From Drosophila persimilis (taxonomy: Eukaryota > Arthropoda > Insecta > Diptera > Drosophilidae): 64,000 nucleotides of DNA. A program made the translations under genes and the position numbers. This document shows positions 11,708-21,832 of this stretch, piece by piece; the stretch's first letter is position 1, and the number at the start of each line of letters is the position of its first letter. The stretch spans positions 4,588,001 through 4,652,000 of the forward strand of contig NW_020825312.1 in assembly GCF_003286085.1 (NCBI RefSeq), written 5' to 3'. The notes under the pieces were generated by a model that was not told the DNA's origin, ran no database searches, and was given only the letters and a program-made list of their open reading frames with translations.

Positions 11708-12177
11708 ACTGAAAATGTAAATAAAATACGTCTCATGCTAAATATTTTCACTGTCCACATTTAGATGTCCGCTACTGTATGTATGAACAATTACACCACA
11801 GCTATTTTCCTTTACATATGTATATTTTACTAAGCTACTACTAATTTGGTTTAATTGTATGAAAAGAATTTGCAAAACAGTTGTTTCGCCAAAAAAAAAC
11901 AATGTGCAATGTATGTAGATCAGCGGTGCGCTGTTCATTTACGCCAACAACAAAAACAAAACGCATGCCTCGCATACGAGGGCTACTTTTTGTTGCTTTC
12001 GTTTTGTTCTTTGTTTTGCAGCAATTAATTTCGCATACGAGAAGAATAAAGACACACAATGTGAATGCAGCGAAACATTAATGTAATGTGCACACAAATT
12101 TAACATTTTATACAATTGATATTTGCATTGTTTACTGGACACACAACACAAATTTTTATTTAAACACTGCACTTACC

Positions 12178-12240
12178 TGATAATAATAGATAATTTATAG
12201 ATTTTTCAATAAATCACAACGCTAATTGTTCCTTACTCTC
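12178..12240 (-). other. Possible non-coding first exon of the small coiled-coil gene
   Basis: On the minus strand the sequence ATTATTATCAG is followed by GTAAGTGCAG, a consensus donor. It would splice to the acceptor ATTTTCAG two bases upstream of the start ATG at 11,707. The upstream limit is a guess. Confidence 0.35.
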
Positions 12241-12479
12241 TTGCGCCCACGCAAAGCGAAAAAAGCAACAAAGTTCTGCCGACGCAGGCGCCAAAGAGAC
12301 GAAAAGAAAAAACGAAGTTCCCTTCTACTGCGCAGTGCGCACGGTCGGCAGAACCGAATTCTGTTACGGCGCGAGCGGAAACGAAAGAAGCAAAGAGAAA
12401 ACAAAGGGTTCGATTTGGCTAGCGTAATCGCTTAGATGGCATGTTGAAAAGATAGAAAGATAAAACTATTAAAATCAAT

Positions 12480-12800
12480 TACCTCGCGGGAGTTCCTTGA
12501 GCTGGATGCCCAAGGAGATGGCTTATCTCCTCCGAGAAGGCAGTCTTCTGCGCCTGCCTCCTAAGGCCGGAGCCGGCGTGGGAGGAGCGGCAGCACTACG
12601 TCTGCCAACTGATGTCCAACAGGCATTTCAGCCTTCTCCCAGCCGCCCTGCTGCGCTTTCTCGACACTAGGTGGGAGAGCCACATGATCGCTGAGGTTTT
12701 CCAGTCGGCCCACTTCCAAGACTGGCTGGCCCTTGTGCCTCTGACTGTTTCTGGCACTCACTTATTTTGCGGCCTCCCCCCTTTCGCTCTTTGGGAACTT
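12480..12800 (+). pseudogene. GC-rich coding-like relic, unrecognised
   Basis: A GC-rich island in AT-rich surroundings. One plus frame reads like a conserved protein: EPAWEERQHYVCQLM, then SLLPAALLRFLDTRWESHMI, then AEVFQSAHFQDWLALV. No complete gene can be built around it. Neighbouring frames carry protein-like sequence on its 5' side, and no splice signals frame it. It could be a decayed duplicate of a host gene, an exon of an unrecognised gene, or chance. I do not recognise the family. Confidence 0.3.
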
Positions 12801-13855
12801 ATGGGTCTGATGAAGTCTCTGCTGGCTTCGCTTAAGAGGCCTTCCTGCCCCATGTACATATGTATATTGGACCAGGGTCCTGAAGACTTCGCGTTGATTG
12901 ATTGATGACACATGCCTGGACCAAAGCCTCGACTTGGTTTGATGTGCTCCGGCCAATGCCAATGCGGCATCAGCAGCTTTGTGCCCTGGTCGTGCGAGCT
13001 TGTCTGTCATTTTGTGTGTTGGCTGCTTTCGGACTGCCATTAAATATATTTAGGATTTATACTATGAATTTGGCTCTGCCTGGCACTTCCACCGCACATC
13101 CAGTGTGCAGACATTTACGGGTGCTGTATCCTAGGCAAGGCCTAGCCCGAAGCGCCTTTACGCCAGTCCAAGTGTACAACTCTGTAACACCCGATGGCTG
13201 ACGTCCCGGGAAGTATTAGAAGACCAATCCTTTTTGGAATCGGCTCTACAAGGCCAAAGCCATACAGCAATACCTTCAGTTTTGAGCTATGGGACCGTCG
13301 TATCGCGTGATCTTCTAATTCCATTTCGTCTCGCTGAAAACATAATTTCCCGAAGCTGTTGGCCATACATTCTTAGTGCAAAACGGAACCCAGGAAGCGG
13401 CCAAGTCCGACTGGGCGCATTCGTTTGATTTGATTTGATTTGATTTCGAATACGTTTTATTGATTGACAATATCATTGATAGTATAATATGTATATATAT
13501 ATAGATAGTGGTTTGAAACGCTTGACAATATTCAATAAACATCACGATCGCCTCACCATTCGTTTTGGTTCGAAGCAGACATTCCATGTAACAGTAATAG
13601 GGACAAAAATACAATACAAATTTCAAAATGGTTTCGATATTCCTCAAATACTTTGCTCTCTCCTCGCATTGTTTGCAACAATGTCGGATTACTATATGTA
13701 TGCTCCATGCTCCTCGTAGCTGTGGGTGAGAGCGTATGCATAGTTGAATAGTTGTATAAATACTCGATTTGATTACAGTATGGGGTTAGGGGGGGCTATT
13801 TGTAGGCATATTACGCCGTGCAGCTGCTCAATTGGTTCGGTTCTGGTTCAGTCAT
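12801..13855. other. Intergenic and mop 3' UTR
   Basis: No supported gene. A TTTGA pentamer repeat lies at about 13,425-13,446. A minus-strand AATAAAA near 13,452-13,458 is a likely poly(A) signal for mop and would give a 3' UTR of roughly 400 bases. Confidence 0.45.
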
Positions 13856-16800
13856 TTATTTAAGTTTCCAGAGTGCATCCAATTCGTTTAGAGGATCCTT
13901 GGTCTCCTGCTGTTCCTTGGCGTTGACCTGCGGTGCCATTTTCATTTGATATGAGGTCATGATGCCACCTGTAGGATACAAGCAATTGGATTTCTGTTTG
14001 ATGTCGGTTGGAATGTCGGTGGGCACTTACGCTGGTTGAGCACGTTGTGGGCATTGCAGAGCACGATTTGCATGGCCTGCTCCAGGATGGCCGAGTCCCG
14101 CAGCGAATTCTGACGCTGCGCACAAATGCGGGACCAAACATCAACCACATCTGGTGGGGAGAAGGCACATTAATCAACAATCTACAGCTAATTATTTCCC
14201 CCCCGAACTCAAACTCACTTATCAGAGTGGGTTGCTTGCTCTGAGTGGCTATCAGGGCGCAGACGCCAATGACCACCATCTCGGAGCGCTCTGAGCCCGT
14301 CAAACAGCTCATGATCAGGGGCGAACTGGGTGCACTGGCTGCCTGGCAGCGCTGCCGATGTGTGTCCAACGAGTTCTCGGCTATGCCCAACAGTTGGGCG
14401 CAGGACCTAGATTGATAAATGCTGATAAGTCCCTCTCAGAGGAGGAGTAGTGCCAAGTACTTACCCCTTGGTCCACTGCTTCAGCTGCAGCAGCGACAGC
14501 TCCAGGACAGGATCAGCCCCATGCATGGACAGCCTCAGCTGATACTCGGAGCAGTGGCTGAGCTGCTGCAGCTTCACACAGGTCACCGTGTAGTCGTCGT
14601 AGTGAGTGGGCTGATCCAAAGCCTGCGGCCAAAACGGATCGAAGAGCTGCAGGACAGAGCAGAGTTAGTGAAGGACATACATGGTGGTGGACAAGTCCCA
14701 CCTCGTTTGTGGTATGCAGGCAGACCACCGTTCGCGACTTCTCCGACCAGATCATGGACCAGAAATCGTTGATCGTATTGGCCTGGGGCGTCTGAGCAAT
14801 GATGAAGTTGGGACATCTGGCGCTCAAGTTCTGGCAGGGATATTAAGTGGATCGATCTTAGTGGAAAGGGAAATGGAATACTGACAACAGCAACACACCT
14901 TCATGTAGGCCGCATTGATGTAGTCATCTGTCTGCTTGTCCAGCTTCACGCGCGCATGGTCGAAGGGCAGACAGTCCAGAGAGCGATTCTTTTCTGGGAA
15001 CAGCTTGGCAATGGTCGTTGATCGCTTGCCACTGGCACTCTCCTTGTCCAGCATCTGCTGCAGCTCGTGCCACTTGGCCCCCAGCTGGGTCTTGCCGTTG
15101 AGCATCTTAACGTGCAGATTCTCCAGCAGCTTCTCGTAGCTCTCCACCTCTTTCTGGAAATATTTGGTGGTCTTCTCGTCGGTGAACCTTTCGGATTGGA
15201 ATGCAAAGTTATTGGGATGTCCATTGGCGGCAGGCCTGGGCTTGGGCTGCTTCTCGCTGCTGACGGAATGTGTGAGCGAGACCGAGTCCCAATCAAAGTT
15301 ATCAAGCGAACTCAGATCCGAGCAGTTTGAAAGATTGTCCAGGCTGGTTGTCCTTGCCGGCGGAGCTACTGGAGATGAGTCTGCTGCTGGGGCTGGGGCT
15401 GGGGCTGGGGCCGGGGCCGGGGCTGTGGCTGTTGCTGCTACTGAAACTGTAGGAGGTGATGTCTCAGGGGATGTCTCAGGGGGAGCAACAGGCTGAAACA
15501 GATTACATGGATAGTCACTCGTTTCTAAGGGATTCCGTCTCATACGCATACCTCCACAGTGCTCTCCGTTTTGATGGGTGCCGACACCTGGCTGCCTGGC
15601 GGAGTTCCACCAGCCACCAGCTGAGGCTGCAGCAGGGGCTGCGGCAACATCGGAGGCGGCACAGCAACAGAGCAATCTATATCCAGGTCGCTCAACAGGT
15701 CAACATTGCTGGGAGCAACAGGAACAGCAGCAGCAGCAGCAGCAGCCGCATCCTTGGCCGCGGCCGAAGAGGCGTAGGGCGCACTGCTAGTGGTCGTCTG
15801 AGTGTTGGCAATGCTGGTGGCTCCGCTCTGCATGTAAATGGAACCCGATGGACGCGGCGTAGGCTTCGGGGTGGGCTGCTGCTGCTGCTGTGGCTGCTGT
15901 TGCTGCGATTCAGGGACTCCTCCGATGTGCTCGCTCATGGAATGATGGCCGTAGGGTGGCGTGTAGTAATTGGATGTGTCTGCTCCTCCTCCCGGCTGCT
16001 GGGGAGCTGCTTCATTGGCAGCTGTGGCTCTGTCTGGGCCTGTGGCTGTGCCTGTGCCTGCTCCCGCCTTGGTGTGCGAAACAATGGGCGACTGAGGAGG
16101 GAAATCGTGAATATAAATGTATGTCGAAAGGACTCTACTGCGACGACTGTACTCACATCGAATCCTGTGGCTGGATTACTGCGATTGGCACTCTCCGAGT
16201 CCGTAGTCCCAACCACGGCTGCCTGCTGCTTTCCACTCTGGCTGAACTGATAGTTCAGGGAGCCCTGCGGCTTGGAGATGTTCTCCTGCTGGTAGCCACT
16301 GCTGTACTCGTAGGCGCCTGTCTGCGGATTGTAGCTGTAGCCAGGATGGTTGGAGTAGCTGATGTACGTGGGAGCGGGAGTTGCAGCGGGAGCGGGAGCT
16401 GGAGTGGGAGCTGGAGTGGGAGCTTGAGCTGGACTGGAGGCTACCGGAGGATTGGAAGCGGTGGCAGCAGCTGGAGCCGGAGCAGCAGCAGCAGCAGTCG
16501 CGGGATATACTGTCGCTTGGAGATCACCGTATTGCTGGGGATACTGCTGGGATGCTGGCACCGAAGGACCCGGCGAAGATTGGTGTCCCGCCGTGGATCG
16601 GGGGGATGCCTGGACAGCCTGCGATGGATACAGCGAGGGTTGTTGAGGCCCATAGCCCATGGCTGGCTGCTGCTGCGCAAGATATCCGGAGGGTTGCTGA
16701 GAATATACCATCGACTGCTGCGGTGTCTGCGACTGGGACTGGGACTGGGGATATCCCGGGGGCTGCGGCTGCTGCTGCTGGGGCGTCTGGGCATGAGGAT

Positions 16801-19800
16801 AACCGGTGGCTGGTTGCGGTGCCTGGGATTGGTGATATCCTGGGGGCTGCTGCTGCTGGGGCGTCTGGGAATGAGGATAGCCTGCGGTAGGCTGATGCTG
16901 GAGCGTCTGGGACTGCGACTGCGACTGGGCATATCCAGCAAGCTGTTGCTGGGGCGTCTGTGATGGGGGATATCCCGTGGACTGATGAGGTGAAGCATAA
17001 TTCATGGCCTGCTGAGGCTGCTGCGCAGAAGGATATCCCGCCGAGGGCTGGTGATAGGCCTCTGACGATTGAGGCGGATATATCGAGGCAGGGTGTGGGT
17101 AGCCTCCTCCTCCCGTTTGATAGGCCGCCGAAGGAGCGGGATTGACCACGTACGGGGCCTGCAGCGAAGCTGGTATCTCGCCGGGATTCGAGCTCGATGA
17201 TGTGGCCACATACAGGGGCTGCTGGTAGTTGAATCCCTGCGCGTTGGACGCTGCTGGAGCTGCGTAGGGCAGCGGAGGCTGCAGGGGCACTGCAGCATTC
17301 GGATTGTAGTTGTAGTTGTAGGCCGATCCCGACACCGATCCCACCTGACTGCCGTCCTGCGACTGCTGCAAATTGAGCTGCCCCATGGCCCCGTGGAGGG
17401 TCTGCGAGTTGGGCGAAGGCTGCGCCTTGTAGGCCGGCGGAGCGATGTTCTGCTGCTGCTGCTGGTACATGGGATTCGTGTAGCCCGCCGCACTGGGATC
17501 GTAGTACTGCTGCTGCTGCAGGCTGTACGGCGGCGGGGGCTCGTTCGGCGGAGCCGTCGCATAGGCAGAGCACGCCGCCTGCGTGGGATTCTCCGAGCCC
17601 ACAGGCACTGGACGCACTGTGTGCACATACGAGGAAGCTGCTGCTGCTGCGGGAGTAGCAATTGTGGCATCCGGAGTGAGCACCATGCCGGAGGCAATGC
17701 TGGCCGCGGTGGCTCCCTTCGCCTTGAGGTAGTCCCGTAGCTTTGGTGTCCCCACTCCTACTCCTACTCCTACTCCTACTCCTCCTCCTGCTCCCCCTCC
17801 ACCATTGACCGCTGGCGGCACTTCGGCTGCGGGTTTACTGGGCGTGACGGCGGCCCTGACGCTCTGCATTCTCTGCTGCCGCTCCTCCGACTGCACGTCG
17901 CGGGCGGACTTGAAGCGGCTGAGCAGCTTTTGGATATTGCCCGCCAGCTTCTTGTAGAACTCCAGGCCCTTGGCGGACTTGGCCAGCAGATCCTCGTACA
18001 CATCGTAGGAGGCTGCCAGCGAGCTGTAGAAGTGCTCCCGCTTCTGCTTGACGTCCTGGAGGGTCTTCAGCACGGGCGCGGCCTTGGCGTAGTTCTCGGT
18101 GAGCGCCTGAAGAATGTTCTGCTGGGCCAGCAGGTTCTGGTCCAGCAGCTGGGTGATCCTTTCGTGCTTGGCCATCTCCGCGACGAACAGGGCCTGCAGC
18201 CCTTCCTGCCGCCCTCCCCCGTGCGCAATGACCTTGCCCGTGATGTCGTCCTCGTTTATTGCTATGCGGAGGTCGGCATGGAACTGGGCGCGCTGGGCCT
18301 TCATCTCGTTGACCTTGTTGAGGACCAGCTTCACGTCCTTGAAGATCTCCGCGGTGTTCAGCTCGGAGCTGAGCTTGGGCATCAGCTGCTGGATCTCCTG
18401 GAGGGGACGGGCCAGGATCTTCAGGTTGTTCACGTGCAGGCTCATGGCCTTCCGCAGGGTGTTGTTGGACTCCCCGGCCCGGGCATGGGCCTCGCTGTAC
18501 TTCTGAAACTCCCGCGTCAGCTCGGTGATGTGGGCATTGGGTGTGCGCTGGACACCGCTGGCCGCCTGGAACTCCCTCTCCGCCCTGGCCTCCTCCTCGA
18601 GCATGTGCGTCAGCTCGCCGAGATTCGTCTCCACGTCGGTGGTGATCTCGGCCAGCTGCGACATGGCCTCGATCAGGTCGCTGATCGCCGTCTTGTTCGC
18701 GTGCAAGGCGGCGCAGCGGTCCACGATCCCCTGGGGTAGCTTGTTGGCCTGCTCCTCGTTGATGTTCAGGTTGTCGAGGGTGAGGGAGCTCATGTAGCTC
18801 TCCAGCTGGGCGTCCTTCTCCTCCAGCAGGGCCCCGTACTTGCGCAGCAACTTGGCCTTCTCCTCGCTGTACATGGAACTGGCCTCGTGCGCCTTCATGG
18901 GCACCAGGCGGGCAAAGATGTCCGCCCCGGCGTACTCCTCATCGGTCACCTGGAAGCCAATGCCATTCACCAGGTTGGCCCCCTGCACAGCGGCAATGGT
19001 GGACAGCTCTGGCACGGCCTCGTGGTAGATGAACTCGTTCTCGTTTTTGGCATTCTTGCGCTTCGCCTCTACCACGTCTGCGGTGAAGCTGAGGGACTCA
19101 TTGATCTCCGTTTGATCGGGCAGCCCCTTGGACTCTTTGCGGGCCTCCTCCAGCTTATCCCAGCTGGCCTGGAATGGAATTTATGGGTTATACAGTCAGT
19201 CTAGAGGGAGCTCTAGGTACCCACCTGGTAGAGCGTTACGCGCTCGCCCATTTGGCGCTTCTCCTCCGCGTTCTGGCCCTGGTACAGGTAGAGGATGCAG
19301 TTCAGATAGTTGATCTTGAAGCGCACGTATTTCTTCCACAGCTTGTAGACAGAGGCGTTGATGACCTGGGCCACAGGACCATCGTCGCCTCCGGTGAGTA
19401 GAGCTGCCAGTGCGGCACCGTAGTAGACAACAATCTGGGCCGTCACCTTGGCCACAATGTGCGGCTTGCGGTTGTCGATCAGCGACTTCTCCAAAATGCA
19501 CTCCTGCGCCTGGGCGAGGCACACCTGCTGCTGGTAGACCAGCAGCTCGGTGGTCATGAAGTCGCCGCCATTGTTCACATTCGCATAGCGTTCCCGCAGC
19601 TCATTATAGGCCCAGGCCGCGGCCTGGAAGTCAGTGCACGCCATTTTCATGCCATCGACATCGCCGCGCATCGCCGAGGCCCCCGATTGGGTGTGGGAGG
19701 CAGCGATGTTGAAGAGTACGGCTGCCCGCTCGTAACGTATATCGGTGACCTCGTGCACGGTACTGTGGTGGAGGTCCTTCCAGGTGAAGGTGAAGATCCC

Positions 19801-20374
19801 CTTGTCGGCCAGCTGGGGGAAGCGATTCTGCAGGGCGTGAAGCTGGCAGTAGTAGCGCTTCATCACGGGTGCTCCATCATTGGTGGTGCGCATGGCCTGA
19901 TTCCGCAGCGTTTCCAGGGCATGCACCTCCTTCGAATATGCCTCGGGATCCTCATGATAGAACTCGGCTATATACTGTGGGGGGGAATAAGACGGGCAGA
20001 TCAATTATTTGCTTATGACTCGGCTCACGGGTTTGTTTTCCCTCTGCCCACACATCTGGGAGGGCTAATCAGACGATGACTCAGCTCAGAGCGCACATAA
20101 CAAAGGCAGGCCAATGCACAGACCGAGTTGCAGAGGGGCAGTGTGGCGGAGGGGATGTCTGCCGACTTTTTACCAGCTGCAGCGCAGTTATTTCGCTTCT
20201 CGAAAGATACTTGCAATTTTCAGGGGAGTCTATTGTTGCTATTGTTGCTGCTCTCTCTCCATTTTCGGCTCTCTTTTCTTGGGTCATTACCTTCTTCAGA
20301 GGCGCAAAGGAGGTGCCCTCCGGGCTGGATTTTAGGGCAAACCATAGCATATGCAGGCGTGGCACAGCTTCCAT
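13856..20374 (-). CDS. mop: Myopic, Bro1-domain HD-PTP orthologue (PTPN23)
   Basis: Myopic works with ESCRT complexes at endosomes and controls sorting of EGFR and other receptors. Ten coding exons splice in frame: 20374-20291, 19974-19225, 19168-16157, 16091-15552, 15492-14899, 14830-14702, 14646-14465, 14406-14219, 14150-14031 and 13968-13856. They total 1903 aa. The N-terminus MEAVPRLHMLWFALK matches human HD-PTP. Domains: BRO1 (1 to about 385, with QECILEKSLIDNRK), ALIX-like V domain (about 390-715), and a very long Pro/Gln/Tyr-rich region (about 720-1450). A PTP-like domain follows (about 1560-1870). Its P-loop reads SCLTGSER with Cys1798 and Arg1804, but the usual His before Cys is Ser and the loop is not canonical. 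It is therefore probably not an active phosphatase. The promoter has a Motif 1 and the GGTATATTT element. The family assignment is secure. Confidence 0.95.
15389..15425 (+). repeat. GGGGCT/GGGGCC hexamer tract inside mop
   Basis: Six tandem hexamers on the plus strand, which is the mop template strand. They encode a Pro-Ala repeat in the minus-strand gene. Four or more runs of four G at 2-base spacing fit the G-quadruplex rule for the DNA template strand. Confidence 0.8.
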
Positions 20375-20475
20375 GGTGAGTCCGCCTCTCTGCCTTTTCA
20401 CTCAGTGTATAATTACAATTAATTGTTTTCTTTGCAAGTAAAATTTAAACAAAAACAACAGGAGTAGATTCTGTC

Positions 20476-20486
20476 CAGTGTGACCG
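20476..20486 (-). promoter_or_regulatory. Motif 1 (M1BP-type) at the mop promoter
   Basis: CAGTGTGACCG is a perfect reverse match to the fly core-promoter Motif 1, YGGTCACACTR. It lies about 100 bases upstream of the mop ATG and points the same way as the gene. Motif 1 is typical of TATA-less, broadly expressed fly promoters. Confidence 0.75.
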
Positions 20487-20519
20487 CGGATTTATTGATG
20501 TATATGTTATCCGGTCCAA

Positions 20520-20580
20520 GCCTCAGAAATATACCGAAACTATTTCCCGTATTTCAAAATATACCGTAAATGTACTGACG
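20520..20580 (-). promoter_or_regulatory. GGTATATTT promoter element of mop
   Basis: CCTCAGAAATATACCG, a spacer, then AAAATATACCGTAAAT and TACTGACGAA. This is the same order as at bmm and NHP2. It lies directly upstream of Motif 1 when read in the direction of mop. Confidence 0.65.
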
Positions 20581-20589
20581 AATAATTGA

Positions 20590-21200
20590 AGTCCCATCAT
20601 ACATATTCCTCGTTTTTGATATTCCGTCGAATATTACTAGCTAGATAGAATCCTCAGCCTTGTCCACATCATTTTATCCAATTAATGAATCAATTTTCTA
20701 CTTGACTGGTTTTTTTAACTGCTCCTTTTTATTAGATTGTGTCTAGAAAAAATGTTTTAGCGAAAAAGGCCAAACAAATAAAACGTAAGTGAGTAATCGT
20801 TCCTATTGCTCAATTTTGATATTCCGTTGAATAATGCTGGCTTACTAAGACTCAGCCCACGTAATTTTAGTCTATTGATGAATACATTTTCTATATGATT
20901 AGCTAGTTTTTAGTCCTTGCTTTTATTGAATTGTGTTTAAAACAAGGTTTAGGAAAAAAAGGTCCACAAAAATAAGTAAGTATGGAATGTCAGGTAACTT
21001 CTCCCTTCATTGCTGCAGGGAAATTGTACAGACGAAAAATCCCTCCACGAAGGGAGGATATCCTACCACAAAATAGAGAGCAACTTCCAAAAAACAGAGA
21101 GCAAGTCCTACCCAACTTGAGCGCCCAATAGAAATTGCTTGAAGGTGAATGAGCGACAAGGATATTTAAATGCAATCCCTTGAAATAAATTATGCAGGGA
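20590..21200 (+). repeat. Repeat family P: two central units and right module
   Basis: Two diverged units of about 200-230 bases start at about 20,605 and 20,813. Each has TTTTGATATTCCGT, GAATATTACT or GAATAATGCT, GCCCACRTAATTTTA, TTGATGAAT or TTAATGAAT, TTTTCTA and ATTGTGTYTA. A right module ends near AAGGATATTTAAATGCAATC, a phrase repeated at about 56,960. The block abuts the mop promoter element. Confidence 0.65.
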
Positions 21201-21832
21201 AGTACGATTTGAGAGAGACAAAATTTAAAAAACCTGCAAGTGGAAGTTTCTGTACCCTTTGTTCAAAAGTATACATACATATGTACGTTTAAAAATTGAT
21301 TACAAGAAAAAGCAGTGTAGCCTTCCGTTGAAATGTATCGAACTTTAAGAATGGTATCTTTTCCCGAAAGTTATCGGTCGTGCAATCGTTATTGGAATTT
21401 AAATTTTTTAATTGAAAATTGTATTTTGTTTCTTCGCGATTTATTTTATTGTATTTTATTTTATTTTATAGTTTATCAACTTAGATCTAAGACAATTGGG
21501 CATGGGTATTACAAGTCGTGTGAGGAGAGCGAGTTCCGCCTCCATTTCTAATAACAAGAAGGCAATTACTTTCTAATTGCCGCTTACAGGCTGACGGGAT
21601 GTGCGGGGAGAGGGGATACAATGGCAGCATACGCGCTATGTTAAGTTAGGTACATACGTTGGTCGTACTAAAACTAGGATTACATTCTAATGGAAACTAA
21701 GGCTACAAAGGCCTTTCGCTTTGCTACGAGCCGCTTTGGAGATGTTTCGTTACAGTTCATATGACGAGACTAAAGTTACGTTCGCTGCTAGCTGCTGGCT
21801 GATGGCTGCTGGCTTATGGCTCATCTCATCTC

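Noticed and set aside
17930-18739. Plus frame of 269 codons inside mop
   Set aside because: Antisense shadow of the Myopic V-domain coding sequence.
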